From Nitrospira sp. (GTDB taxonomy: Bacteria; Nitrospirota; Nitrospiria; Nitrospirales; Nitrospiraceae): a DNA stretch of 64,000 nucleotides. The translations under genes and the position numbers were made by a program. The notes under the pieces were generated by a model. That model saw only the letters and a list, made by a program, of their open reading frames with translations. It was not told the origin of the DNA and searched no databases. Position 1 is the stretch's first letter. Each line of letters starts with the position of its first letter. Where the stretch lies: contig CP092079.1 in assembly GCA_022226955.1 (NCBI GenBank), positions 2,035,088 through 2,099,087 of the forward strand, written 5' to 3'. Positions 27,004-35,242 of this stretch are shown piece after piece.

Positions 27004-27681
27004 ATGTGGAAACGCAGACCGCCACGTCCATCCGATCATACCGGAAACGTTTCGACGATGCCGCTGCTTCTCGCCATCGCCTGTGCATGCTTGGCAAGCG
27101 GGTATCCTCTGTCCGTTTCAGCCGATTCCGATCGGCCAGGGAAGCCATCCGACGTCTTCCGCCAATTCACGCAACATATTCAACGGCAAATCGAGTTGGA
27201 CAAAACAGCCTTCGCGCAAGCCAGCGGCTGCACCAACTGGTTCTATCACCAAGAGAAACATCCCTCGGCGCCACCGCTCGCTCAGCCCATCCGCCTGGAG
27301 CCGGTCCTTCAGTCTCCAAGTAAAGAAGAATGCCTGCGGACCTACCCGCGCGGACTGGACGCGGTCCGCCAGGACTTTCACCACACGCAAACATCGCTAT
27401 CCGTCAGCCTGACGTTCTATGAATATGCCCTGGTGGGCGACCGCAACGACGATGGCCGCTACAGCCGGGAAGAGCTGCAAGATATTTTCCCAGCCCTATC
27501 CCTCACCTTCGATCCCAACCGTTCTCCCAGCGCCCAAGCCGCCTCGCTCGCCGGGCGCTTCGATGACTGGTATCGCCTGCGGGACCTCGAACACCTCATG
27601 ACCGGCATGGCTCAACTCTATGAAAAGGGCTATCGGGTCTCGCCCGCCGACCGGGCCGAAATTGACCGAGTCACGAAATGA
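27004..27681 (+). CDS. Secreted EF-hand-like hypothetical protein
   Basis: A 225-residue protein with a likely signal peptide (about residues 18-40, ASGYPLSVSAD). Residues near 145-156, DRNDDGRYSREE, fit the 12-residue EF-hand calcium loop with D, N, D, G, S and E at the coordinating positions. The rest is helical with no known family. The stop overlaps the following phosphoesterase start by four bases, so the two are coupled. A second ATG at 27058 would still leave the signal peptide. A calcium-sensing periplasmic role is inference. Confidence 0.65.
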   Translation: MWKRRPPRPSDHTGNVSTMPLLLAIACACLASGYPLSVSADSDRPGKPSDVFRQFTQHIQRQIELDKTAFAQASGCTNWFYHQEKHPSAPPLAQPIRLEPVLQSPSKEECLRTYPRGLDAVRQDFHHTQTSLSVSLTFYEYALVGDRNDDGRYSREELQDIFPALSLTFDPNRSPSAQAASLAGRFDDWYRLRDLEHLMTGMAQLYEKGYRVSPADRAEIDRVTK

Positions 27682-28538
27682 GGAGCGCCCATTCGTGGTC
27701 CGATCGTGTCCGGGAATTTGTCGGTGCGTGCCTGAGTGAACCGTTCTACCGCTTCTTCAGTCTCTTTCCGCAATGCGAAGTCGGCCTCTCTCAGCATGCC
27801 GTCACCCGTCTAACCTTTCCCCATCGAGTGCTGGCAGGCCACCGGGCCGTCCATTTGAGCGACCTTCATCTCGACCGCTATCAGCCCCGCCATGAACGGA
27901 TCGTCGATGAAGTCAAAACCCTGGAGCCGGATTGGATTTTCATTACTGGCGATCTGTTGAATGTCCCGGAGGGGCTGCCTCATTTGTTTCGGTTCCTCGC
28001 GCAGCTGCGAACCATCGCCCCAGTCTATGCGATCTTGGGCAATCACGACCACTATAGCGGCGTTCCCATCGAACAGTTTCGCGACTGGTCAGAGCGTCAT
28101 CAGATCGTGTTGCTCGTCAATGAATCCACGACGATTCACACCAACGGCGGCGAGCTGGCCCTGGCCGGGGTGGACGATCCGTCACTGCACCGGGCCGATC
28201 TCCGCTGCTTACCGGCGCAGGCGCAACATCGATTTACCCTGCTGCTCGCGCATGCCCCCAATATTCTCGATCAAATGGAGCCACAGCATCACGCCAATCT
28301 GATTTTGTGCGGACATAGCCACGGAGGCCAGTGGAGAATTCCCTGGGTTCCGACGATCTGGCTGCCTCCCGGCTGCAATGGGCGGATTGCCGGACACCAC
28401 GAGAAACAGGGCCACCGGTTGTACATCAATCGCGGCCTCGGCTGGTCGTTTATCCCGCTGCGCTGGAACTGCCGGCCGGAGATCGCACTCATCGAGTGGA
28501 CCGTCGAATCGGCCGCGCCAGCCATTATGGCGGCGTAA
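27678..28538 (+). CDS. Metallophosphoesterase, YkuE/LpxH-like calcineurin fold
   Basis: A 286-residue calcineurin-like phosphoesterase. All metal motifs are present: HLSDLHLDR (about 59-67), ITGDLLN, GNHDHY, LLAHAPN and CGHSHGGQW, plus YINRGLGWS near the end, which resembles YaeI/YkuE-type membrane-associated phosphodiesterases. Substrates in that group include phospholipid and lipid A intermediates. The first ~50 residues may be an amphipathic region. Coupled to the secreted EF-hand-like gene; its 3' end overlaps the convergent HEAT-repeat gene by 14 bases. Confidence 0.85.
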   Translation: MRSAHSWSDRVREFVGACLSEPFYRFFSLFPQCEVGLSQHAVTRLTFPHRVLAGHRAVHLSDLHLDRYQPRHERIVDEVKTLEPDWIFITGDLLNVPEGLPHLFRFLAQLRTIAPVYAILGNHDHYSGVPIEQFRDWSERHQIVLLVNESTTIHTNGGELALAGVDDPSLHRADLRCLPAQAQHRFTLLLAHAPNILDQMEPQHHANLILCGHSHGGQWRIPWVPTIWLPPGCNGRIAGHHEKQGHRLYINRGLGWSFIPLRWNCRPEIALIEWTVESAAPAIMAA

Positions 28539-29163
28539 GCCGTTCCAGCGCTTCCTTGGCGCGGCTGCGCGTGGTCTGATCCCAATCTTCCTTCATGACT
28601 TCTTCAAGTTTTGCCCGGGCCTCGGAGGCGCGCAGGCGGCCCAGTCCCAGAGCCGCGCAGGAGCGGACATAGGCATGATCGTCTTCGAGCGCGGCAAGTA
28701 ACAGCGGCACGACCGAACGGTCCTGCAGCACACCCAAGTGGCTCGCCGCCATCCCACGAATGCGATGTTGTTTCTCCCCGACCGCCCGGCGCAACGTGCT
28801 CACCCAAAGATCTTTGAGCGCAGGCGCCACCGCTTCAAGCCCGCTCACCCGATACTCAGTCACTTCCGCCAAGGCGAAGGACAGTTCGAGTTTCTTGTCG
28901 CGAACGGATTCCCGCTGAAACGCCGCGAGCAAGCGCTCTCGTCTGCGTGTTCGCTGCGTTCGCCGGCGGATCTTCTTGACGATCACCATGACCAGCACGC
29001 CAACGCCAAGCACCGCGGCGGCCAGCGGAATCGCCTGATCGATCACGAATTCCTGTGACTCCAGCGACAGGCGCTTCCATACCCACACCGAGGTAATGAC
29101 AATCCCCAGCAGGATGACAATGGCGCTCAGATTGGCCTGGCCCCGGTCGGCGCGTCGCAGCAT
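28525..29163 (-). CDS. Membrane-anchored HEAT-repeat protein
   Basis: A 212-residue protein with two N-terminal membrane helices (about 12-30 and 44-63), a very basic stretch (KKIRRRTQRTRRRERL) and C-terminal HEAT/PBS-lyase-like helical repeats (MAASHLGVLQDRSVVPLLLAALEDD, then AALGLGRLRASEARAKLEEV). HEAT repeats mediate protein contacts; no enzyme motif is present. Convergent with the phosphoesterase. Confidence 0.7.
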   Translation of the reverse strand: MLRRADRGQANLSAIVILLGIVITSVWVWKRLSLESQEFVIDQAIPLAAAVLGVGVLVMVIVKKIRRRTQRTRRRERLLAAFQRESVRDKKLELSFALAEVTEYRVSGLEAVAPALKDLWVSTLRRAVGEKQHRIRGMAASHLGVLQDRSVVPLLLAALEDDHAYVRSCAALGLGRLRASEARAKLEEVMKEDWDQTTRSRAKEALERLTPP

Positions 29164-29287
29164 GGGAGCGGATCATACGGGCGCATCACTCGCGCCGTCA
29201 ATGAAGGACCTCTCGTGCCTTGTCCGCAGCCATTAGAGGAAACCCTGGTCTCTTGACCCCTTGCTCGATGCAGAATATGCTCAACCC

Positions 29288-29743
29288 ATGGAACTTCCCG
29301 ATCTGAAAGACGACCCGCATCTCAAGTTGGTCAGGCCAATAGTGGAAACCTATCAGGCATTCTGGCTTGCCAATAACCGCCATATCCGTTCCTTGAAACT
29401 AACGCCATCCCAATTCGACGTCATTGCGACGCTGGGCGATACGGATGGCATGACCTGCTCTGAATTATCCGCCAGAACGCTGGTGACCAAGGGAACGCTC
29501 ACGGGCGTGCTTGACCGGCTGGTGGCCAAAGGATTCATTCGACGCGAGCCCGTCGACAACGACCGCCGCCGGATTAGGGTTCAACTCACCGAAAAGGGTG
29601 ACAGCCTCTTCCGCGAAACCTACGCAGCTCATATCGCATTCTTGAAACCGTTTTTCGAACGGGCATTGAGTCCCCAAGAAGTCGATGACGCGCGCGCATT
29701 GCTGCTCCGGCTTCGCGACAGTTTCAAGCAAGGACCGTCTTAG
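29288..29743 (+). CDS. MarR-family transcriptional regulator
   Basis: A 151-residue winged-helix protein from the ATG at 29288; an in-frame TTG at 29261 would add nine residues. The MarR core is clear: LTPSQFDVIATLGDTDGMT, SELSARTLVTKGTLTGVLDRL as the recognition helix, then the wing KGFIRREPVDNDRRRIRVQLTEKG. It ends one base before the metallo-beta-lactamase-fold gene and probably forms an operon with it. Ligand unknown. Confidence 0.86.
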   Translation: MELPDLKDDPHLKLVRPIVETYQAFWLANNRHIRSLKLTPSQFDVIATLGDTDGMTCSELSARTLVTKGTLTGVLDRLVAKGFIRREPVDNDRRRIRVQLTEKGDSLFRETYAAHIAFLKPFFERALSPQEVDDARALLLRLRDSFKQGPS

Positions 29744-29744
29744 A

Positions 29745-30500
29745 ATGCGGCTGACGATTCTCGGCTCGGGCACAAACCTGCACCCGGCCAGAGCCGCCGC
29801 CGGCTACCTAGTCAAAACCGACCAGACGATCCTGTTGGACTTCGGCCCCCGGACATTGTCCAATCTCCTGAAGACCGGCGTGAATCGCCACCGCATCACC
29901 CACATTCTCTTCTCGCACTTTCACGCCGATCACTTTTCCGACTTCATTACATATTTTTTCGATGCGCTGATCTACACCAAACACAGCGGCGGCTGGCGCC
30001 CCGACCTGACCGTGATCGGCCCGCGCGGAGCGAAGACCTTATTCCGCAGCATCATGGCCACGTTCCCGAGTTTCGCGAACCCGCCGTTCCGAGTGCATCT
30101 GAAAGAAGTGGCGGACCGGTCGTTTCACATCGGCGAGACTCTCATTACGCCACGGCGGGTCGTGCATGTTCCCGATTTGAATAGCGTGGGCTATCGCATC
30201 GAGTATAAGAACAAGACCCTGGTCTACTCGGGCGACGCGCAATACTGCGACAGCCTGGTCCGCCTCTGCCGGGAAGCCGACGTGGCCGTGCTGGACTGCT
30301 CGTTCCCAGCCACGAAGCCTGGGCCGGTGCATATGCATGCGGGTGAATGCGGCCAGGTGGCGGAAGAAGCCGGCGTAGACCGTCTCGTGCTGTCGCACTT
30401 CTATCCGCCCGCGGATCGAGCCGACGTGAAAGCGCAAGCGGCGGAGCATTTTCGCGGGACAGTGATAAAGGGGAAGGATCTGCTGACGATTAAGCTCTGA
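29745..30500 (+). CDS. Metallo-beta-lactamase-fold hydrolase, RNase Z-like
   Basis: A 251-residue hydrolase. The zinc motif HxHxDH is H58-H60-D62-H63 in LFSHFHADHF; YSGDAQYCDSL supplies the bridging Asp and LSHFYPP the last His. Layout and length resemble RNase Z/ElaC-like phosphodiesterases, but without the ElaC exosite arm being evident, so substrate is open. The start at 29745 (MRLTILGSGTNLHP) is typical and follows the regulator gene immediately. A diverged copy of its 3' end is found at 31590-31618. Confidence 0.83.
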   Translation: MRLTILGSGTNLHPARAAAGYLVKTDQTILLDFGPRTLSNLLKTGVNRHRITHILFSHFHADHFSDFITYFFDALIYTKHSGGWRPDLTVIGPRGAKTLFRSIMATFPSFANPPFRVHLKEVADRSFHIGETLITPRRVVHVPDLNSVGYRIEYKNKTLVYSGDAQYCDSLVRLCREADVAVLDCSFPATKPGPVHMHAGECGQVAEEAGVDRLVLSHFYPPADRADVKAQAAEHFRGTVIKGKDLLTIKL

Positions 30501-30832
30501 GGATGGCATATCGATCATAGAACCAGAGAACCGTTGTAGTGCTCCACTAAAATCAAGCAGCCCGGTGCAATCCGGCAAATCAGGCGTTCTATCAGCGGCT
30601 CTGTCAGGTAGGGGAAGCGAAGAAGCTCGCGCTCACGGCGTGCATGCGAAAGTTGCTGACCATTCTCACTGCGATGCTGAAGAGTGCGACGCCGTAGCGA
30701 GTGCCAGCCAGCCGTCTTGATGTTCAAGACAGTTGCTGGCCCTATTTTCAAATCAAGGTGGTCTGATGATCTGCAGAGCGATTGCCAACCTTAAAAAGAC
30801 TCCCGACCCCTTTGATTTGCCCTGACCATTTT
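30501..30832. other. Intergenic stretch with IS110 tail and motif copy
   Basis: No intact gene. It holds an IS110-type transposase C-terminal remnant (30551-30697), sequence just after it that resembles an IS110 3' end (around 30710-30745) and one copy of the short GGTGTCTGACACC-related motif (30791-30822). Confidence 0.6.
30551..30697 (+). pseudogene. IS110-family transposase, C-terminal remnant
   Basis: Translating from 30551 gives NQAARCNPANQAFYQRLCQ, then GEAKKLALTACMRKLLTILT and AMLKSATP before a stop at 30695-30697. NP..xAFYxRL, ALTACMRKLLTILNAML is the signature of the IS116/IS110/IS902 C-terminal domain. Only about 48 codons remain, with no catalytic DEDD domain. A relic of an insertion at this site. 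Confidence 0.78.
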
Positions 30833-31303
30833 TTAGCCGTCCGTCACAATACGCCGCTCAATAATCTCTTGCCCTTTCGCATCCTCGGGGTACGTATAGG
30901 TCAAGAGAAGCTCGTCCCCCCAATTCAGAATGATCGGCTTTGCTTCGTGTCCAAAATCACATCGAATCCCAATGACATGCCCTTGCGGAGATTCCAGAGT
31001 CCATACCGCATGTAAAATAGCCCCAACACATTCCGCAAAGGGCAAGGGCCTGCCTAGATCACGCACCACCATACGCCCATAGGTCCCCATAGAAAGATCC
31101 AGAATGGGAGGCGCCGCATCAAGACACAAATGCTCACCATCTGGGGCTCCGGTAATATGCCGTATCGTTTGCCCTGCAAAGATCAGCCAAATTGAATCGG
31201 GCATGGCGCTGATCTCGGTCTCACGATAATAAAACCGCCCTTGAATCTGGCGTAGGGGGATTCCAATGACATCCTCCCAATAGGCATTCACCTCGATAGT
31301 CAT
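30833..31303 (-). CDS. Hypothetical protein in a decayed accessory block
   Basis: A 156-residue protein from MTIEVNAYWED at 31303, chosen because the longer frame runs into RAYT/Rhs debris. Beta-rich with many aromatic residues and Glu; no signal peptide or known motif. It lies next to Rhs remnants and could be an old Rhs-associated immunity protein, but that is speculation based on position. The short motif copy at 30791-30822 sits just beyond its stop. Confidence 0.5.
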   Translation of the reverse strand: MTIEVNAYWEDVIGIPLRQIQGRFYYRETEISAMPDSIWLIFAGQTIRHITGAPDGEHLCLDAAPPILDLSMGTYGRMVVRDLGRPLPFAECVGAILHAVWTLESPQGHVIGIRCDFGHEAKPIILNWGDELLLTYTYPEDAKGQEIIERRIVTDG

Positions 31304-31362
31304 TGTCCAAGCGCCTTTCTCACGAGTAGATGGGGTCCAGTAGATGGGGGCAGGTCTTGCAA

Positions 31363-31443
31363 TCACGCATCCGCCACTTCCGCTTGCTTCAACCGTCGGC
31401 TCACGGTAGCCAGGTGGACGCCCAGATGTGCCGCAATCACGCC
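31363..31443 (-). pseudogene. REP-associated tyrosine transposase (RAYT), C-terminal scrap
   Basis: The minus strand reads VIAAHLGVHLATVSRRLKQ and ends in a stop. This helix-turn-helix tail (IA..LG...TVSRR) is typical of the C-terminus of RAYT/Y1-type transposases. It continues directly, in frame, from an Rhs fragment, so two unrelated relics are joined. Confidence 0.55.
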
Positions 31444-31569
31444 TTGCTTGAACGTCAGGCTCGTGAGTTCGAGCGCTGCATTGTAGGCCTACGTGACGCT
31501 GTTCCCATTGGGATAGCTCCCGCTCGTGCACCGGTCGGCGTTGTCGTACCCGAGCGTGACGGTTCCCAT
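31441..31569 (-). pseudogene. Rhs/YD-repeat fragment with in-frame stop
   Basis: The minus strand reads VTLGYDNADRCTSGSYPNGN, SVT, a TAG stop, then AYNAALELTSLTFKQG. This is the YD-repeat consensus (YDNAxRxTxxxYPNG...YxYNAAxxLT) of Rhs shell proteins. Only about 40 codons persist. Confidence 0.65.
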
Positions 31570-31645
31570 GGCGGCATCAAATGCTGAAGAAGGGGATTTA
31601 CTGACGATTCAACTCTGAAGAAAGCGCGCGAGCGAGGCCGGTAGG

Positions 31646-32506
31646 CTACAAGCCTTCTTCTCGTGGCTCTCCGCCGAGGATTTCGATCAGTGTCGTAAAC
31701 CGCGCGGTCTTCACCGGTTCATCCATCTTCGAATAGATCGCCAGAAGGTTCTTGACCATGCGTGAGAGGATGGCGCGGACCGGGCTGTGTTGCAGATACT
31801 TGTCGTCAAACCCATAACCCGCTTCGGTGAGGAACCGCGCACAGTTCTTTTCGGTTAATAATGCTCCGCCGTTGAAGCAATCGATGAAGATCTTATAGCG
31901 GTCCGCCTCGTACTTCACGAGGAAATGGCCCGGCATGCCGATGCCATGCAGCGGCAGGCTCAAACGTTGCCCGATGAGGAGATACACCACCGACAAGCTG
32001 ATGGGAATGCCCACCCGCCGGTCGATCACGCGGTTCAGATAACTGTTCTCGACCTCGTAATAGTTCTTGGTATTTCCTTTGAAGCCCTGCTCGGTGAAGA
32101 TGTAGCGATTCAGCGCATTGACCGTTTCTTCCCCCGATGCACGCGGGCCGATGCGTTCCCGCACTTCCTGGGCCATCGTATCGAGGAGCCGTCGATAGTC
32201 CGCCGTATCGAGCAACGGATAGGTGTAGCGAGCGATGAGGAAGGCGCCCTCCTCTAAGCTCATGGTCTCGTCAGGGCCTGCAGCCAGAACCCTCATTTCG
32301 TCTTCGAGCTTGCCCCAGCGAATCTCTTCCAAAATCGTCGCAATGCGATCGGCCATCTCCGGCTGCTCAATCTCGGCTTCCTGAAGCAGCGGCACAGCCA
32401 CGGGGCCGATGTCGATCAGCTTGCCGCTGATCGTCTCGACAATGCGCGCATCGTCATCGGACAACAGCCGGATAAGCGCGCGAATCTGACTTTCTGGAAC
32501 TACCAT
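31646..32506 (-). CDS. SirB1/transglutaminase-like family protein
   Basis: A 286-residue protein of the SirB1 (UPF0162-type) family, which carries a transglutaminase-like fold. Typical segments: LNRYIFTEQGFKGNTKNYYEVENSYLNRVIDRR, GIPISLSVVYLLIGQRLSLP and GIGMPGHFLVKYE. The N-terminal ~60 residues look like HEAT-type helices. No biochemical role is established for the family. The start at 32506 is the natural ATG. Confidence 0.82.
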   Translation of the reverse strand: MVVPESQIRALIRLLSDDDARIVETISGKLIDIGPVAVPLLQEAEIEQPEMADRIATILEEIRWGKLEDEMRVLAAGPDETMSLEEGAFLIARYTYPLLDTADYRRLLDTMAQEVRERIGPRASGEETVNALNRYIFTEQGFKGNTKNYYEVENSYLNRVIDRRVGIPISLSVVYLLIGQRLSLPLHGIGMPGHFLVKYEADRYKIFIDCFNGGALLTEKNCARFLTEAGYGFDDKYLQHSPVRAILSRMVKNLLAIYSKMDEPVKTARFTTLIEILGGEPREEGL

Positions 32507-32540
32507 TGTTCTCGCCGATCCTTTTCTACCAGTACAGAAG

Positions 32541-32629
32541 CAGGATGCTCAAAAAGACCGTCCGCAAGGCCGCAGCAAGCAAAGAAGCGAACCGTAAGAA
32601 TGCCGCTGGTCGGCAAGTTCACCTGCCTG
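32541..32629. repeat. Palindromic repeat, truncated copy 2
   Basis: Begins CAGGATGCTCAAAAAGACCG and CAAGGCCGCAGCAAGCAAAG, near-identical to copy 1, then decays; the right end is only faintly recognisable (GCCGCTGG...CACCTGCCTG). It lies between the SirB1-like gene and the ABC permease gene. Confidence 0.7.
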
Positions 32630-33409
32630 TTAACCCATTGCACGGCGGAAAGCCTTCGCCCCACCATATAAACACAAGGCATCGAAAATGAGCATCACGA
32701 CTATGGCCATCCCCACATGCGGCAGAGCATCGCTCCAGCCGGTGAGAATCAGTGGCCGCACGGCGTCAATCGCCCAGGTCATGGGATTGAACTGCGCCAG
32801 GACACTCATCCAGCCCGGCATGGCGGTCAACGGCACCAGCGCCGAACTGAGGAAGATCATCGGCAGCGACAAAAACCCGAGGACCGAGAAAAAGTCCCCA
32901 TGGCTTTTGACGGAAAACGCCATCGCCATCGAAATGGCCGTGAGCCCCACCCCGAACAGCATCCCGATCAAGAGAATCATAGCAACACCGGCCAACCCGG
33001 TCGCGGGATGGACGCCAAAGAGAAACGCGATGCCGAGGATCACCAGAACTTGCAGCGACGTGATGGTCATCACGAAAATAAACCGGCTGAGGATGACCGA
33101 ACTCCGGTGGATCGGCGCGGACATCAACCGTTCGAGAAACCCGTTTTCCTTATCGAACAGCAAATCGACGCCACCGGCCAGCCCGTTATTCAGCACCGTC
33201 ATCACGACCACCCCAGCCGCTAGGAAGCTGATGTAATTGGGCGCCTGGGTCACTTGCACATCCGCGGCGCGCTGAAACAGGTTGCCGAAGAAGATCAGCC
33301 AGAACAGCATCGGCTGCACCAGCGTGAAGAGCATGCTGAATTTTTCCCGGCTCAAGCGGCGAACCCACCGCAGCGTCAGAGCTCCGATTTCTTGCCAATA
33401 GTGCGCCAT
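32630..33409 (-). CDS. ABC-2 type transporter permease
   Basis: A 259-residue membrane subunit with six predicted helices in the ABC-2 pattern (LFTLVQPMLFWLIFFGNLF, GVVVMTVLNNGLAGGVDLLF, then the conserved FLSLPMIFLSSALVPLTAMP). It lies seven bases after the ATPase gene and forms an exporter with it. DrrAB/NatAB-like exporters move drugs, lipids or polysaccharides; the cargo is unknown. Confidence 0.88.
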   Translation of the reverse strand: MAHYWQEIGALTLRWVRRLSREKFSMLFTLVQPMLFWLIFFGNLFQRAADVQVTQAPNYISFLAAGVVVMTVLNNGLAGGVDLLFDKENGFLERLMSAPIHRSSVILSRFIFVMTITSLQVLVILGIAFLFGVHPATGLAGVAMILLIGMLFGVGLTAISMAMAFSVKSHGDFFSVLGFLSLPMIFLSSALVPLTAMPGWMSVLAQFNPMTWAIDAVRPLILTGWSDALPHVGMAIVVMLIFDALCLYGGAKAFRRAMG

Positions 33410-33416
33410 GGATCTC

Positions 33417-34391
33417 CTAATTATGTTCTTCCGCCACCGGAGCTGCGTCTTTTAACGAGCGGCCCGTGTGGGCGATAAAGACATCGTCCAGCCGGGGACG
33501 GTGATAGTCGATAAAATCAAGCCGGCATTCGAGCTTGTTGGCCGCTTCCAAAATGGCTGGAAGGGCCTTCTCAGCGGACTCGACGCGAATGTCGAGCCCG
33601 GTCTCGGTCGTGTTAACAGTGCGAATAGCCGGCTGCCCTTGAAGCGCGGAGGCCAGTGCACCGAGCCGTCCGGTCTCCTTGATCGTGAGCGACACGATGT
33701 CGCCGCCAAGCGCCACTTTCAATTCAGCCGGCGAGCCGATCGTTTTGACCTTGCCGGTATCGATGATGGCCAGGCGATCGCACAATTGGTCCGCTTCGTC
33801 GAGATAGTTGGTCGTCATGACGACGGTCATGCCGCGTGCCTTGAGCATCCGAATATAGTCCCAGATGCGCAGACGGCTCTGCACGTCCAGCCCCAAGGTC
33901 GGTTCGTCCAGAAAGAGGATTTTCGGATTCGGCAGCAGGCCGCAGGCGATATCGAGCTTCCGCTTCATGCCGCCCGAATAGGTCTTCGCCGGCCGGTCCG
34001 CGTGCGCTTCGAGTTCCACCAATTTAAGCAGCTCGGCAATGCGGCGGGTGGCTTCTTCCTTCGTTAGATGGTAGAGCGCCCCAAGCAACTCCAGATGTTC
34101 GCGCCCGGTGAGAAATCGGTCGATAGCCCGCTCTTGCGGCACATACCCGAACAGCGTCCTGACCAGATCCGCCTCACGCACCGTGTCGTGCCCGAGCACC
34201 GACGCGCTGCCGGAGGTGGGATGCAGCAGCGTGATCAGCGTGCGCAGCGTCGTGCTTTTCCCGGCGCCGTTCGGCCCCAGCAACCCGAAGATTTCTCCCG
34301 CGTAGACTTGAAACGACAGATCGTCGACGGCCTTGTGGCCATCGTAGCTCTTGCAGAGCCGGTTCACGTCGATCGCAATTGTCCGGTCCAT
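33417..34391 (-). CDS. ABC transporter ATP-binding protein, DrrA-like
   Basis: A 324-residue ATPase. Walker A GPNGAGKST, signature YSGGMKRKLD, Walker B ILFLDEPTLGLD and the switch His region TTNYLDEADQLC are all intact, and a C-terminal ~100-residue extension is typical of DrrA-type exporters. The ATG at 34391 overlaps the stop of the LON gene by one base (TAATG), so start and coupling are clear. Partner permease follows at seven bases. Confidence 0.92.
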   Translation of the reverse strand: MDRTIAIDVNRLCKSYDGHKAVDDLSFQVYAGEIFGLLGPNGAGKSTTLRTLITLLHPTSGSASVLGHDTVREADLVRTLFGYVPQERAIDRFLTGREHLELLGALYHLTKEEATRRIAELLKLVELEAHADRPAKTYSGGMKRKLDIACGLLPNPKILFLDEPTLGLDVQSRLRIWDYIRMLKARGMTVVMTTNYLDEADQLCDRLAIIDTGKVKTIGSPAELKVALGGDIVSLTIKETGRLGALASALQGQPAIRTVNTTETGLDIRVESAEKALPAILEAANKLECRLDFIDYHRPRLDDVFIAHTGRSLKDAAPVAEEHN

Positions 34392-35080
34392 TACCCCCAA
34401 CCCTTCGCGCCTTGTTGATCATGCACCATGAACTGAATCAGGTCGCTCAAGCGACGCGCCCGCTGGTGGAGACCTTCGGCTTCTATAAGAAATTGTTTTT
34501 CCAATGGTGTGCAATCCAAGTACGTCGAGAGCGTATTGACGAGCACTTCGTCTTTCACATCGTCGCGGAGCAATCCTTCCCACGTCGCCACATCGTCCCG
34601 CACGCGCAGATATTTCTCCAAGACCGTCATCAAAGCCCGGCGCACTTCGGGCGCCAGCGAAGGCTCAGCGACGGCCTTCTTCAACGCGATTCTGGCCTCC
34701 CGATACGGCTTCTCAAAAAACTCTTCCTGAATTTCGTACCGCTCCAACCCCTGGAGCAGGATATTCGACCGTCCATCCGGCAGAGGCTCCACACTCAAGA
34801 GACGCCCCACACAGCCGATCGGATAGATCGCCGGATGGCCGTAGTAATCCTCTTCCCATCCTTCCTTCAGCAGCGCCATGGCCACGCACTGTCCGTCCGC
34901 CGCAGCGTCCGCCACCATCTGACGATAGCGCGGCTCAAAAATATGGAGCGGCAAATACGTCTTCGGGAAAAAGACCACGTTCGGCAACGCAAACACCGGA
35001 ACTCGGTCCGGGATGATAAACGGGATCGCGTTGTCGTAGGGATCGTTCGTGGGTTGGTCGCGCTCACGATCAATCTGCAT
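34391..35080 (-). CDS. LON N-terminal-domain protein
   Basis: A 229-residue protein consisting of the Lon protease substrate-binding domain alone, without ATPase or protease domains. FALPNVVFFPKTYLPLHIFEPRY, IGCVGRLLSVEPLPDGRSNILLQG and a helical C-terminal part with a Cys-containing CTPLEKQFLIEAE segment fit the family. Stand-alone LON proteins are of unknown function. The gene heads an operon with the ABC exporter. Confidence 0.87.
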   Translation of the reverse strand: MQIDRERDQPTNDPYDNAIPFIIPDRVPVFALPNVVFFPKTYLPLHIFEPRYRQMVADAAADGQCVAMALLKEGWEEDYYGHPAIYPIGCVGRLLSVEPLPDGRSNILLQGLERYEIQEEFFEKPYREARIALKKAVAEPSLAPEVRRALMTVLEKYLRVRDDVATWEGLLRDDVKDEVLVNTLSTYLDCTPLEKQFLIEAEGLHQRARRLSDLIQFMVHDQQGAKGWG

Positions 35081-35242
35081 CGCTCACGATAGCCGAGAGT
35101 TGTGAAAATTGTCAACGCCGAAACCGGCGTTCATCCGCGCGCGCGGCAACGCAAAAGACCTCGCCAATACAGGCGATTTGTGCGCGGCATTTCCCGCATG
35201 CTATAAGCCGCAGGCGGAAATACATCCCCTTGATGGTGCGTC

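Larger units (their letters stand above)
31304..31645. other. Debris between hypothetical gene and SirB1-like gene
   Basis: No intact gene. Contains a RAYT C-terminal scrap, an Rhs/YD-repeat scrap with an in-frame stop, and a diverged copy of the 3' end of the metallo-beta-lactamase-fold gene at 31590-31618. Confidence 0.6.
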
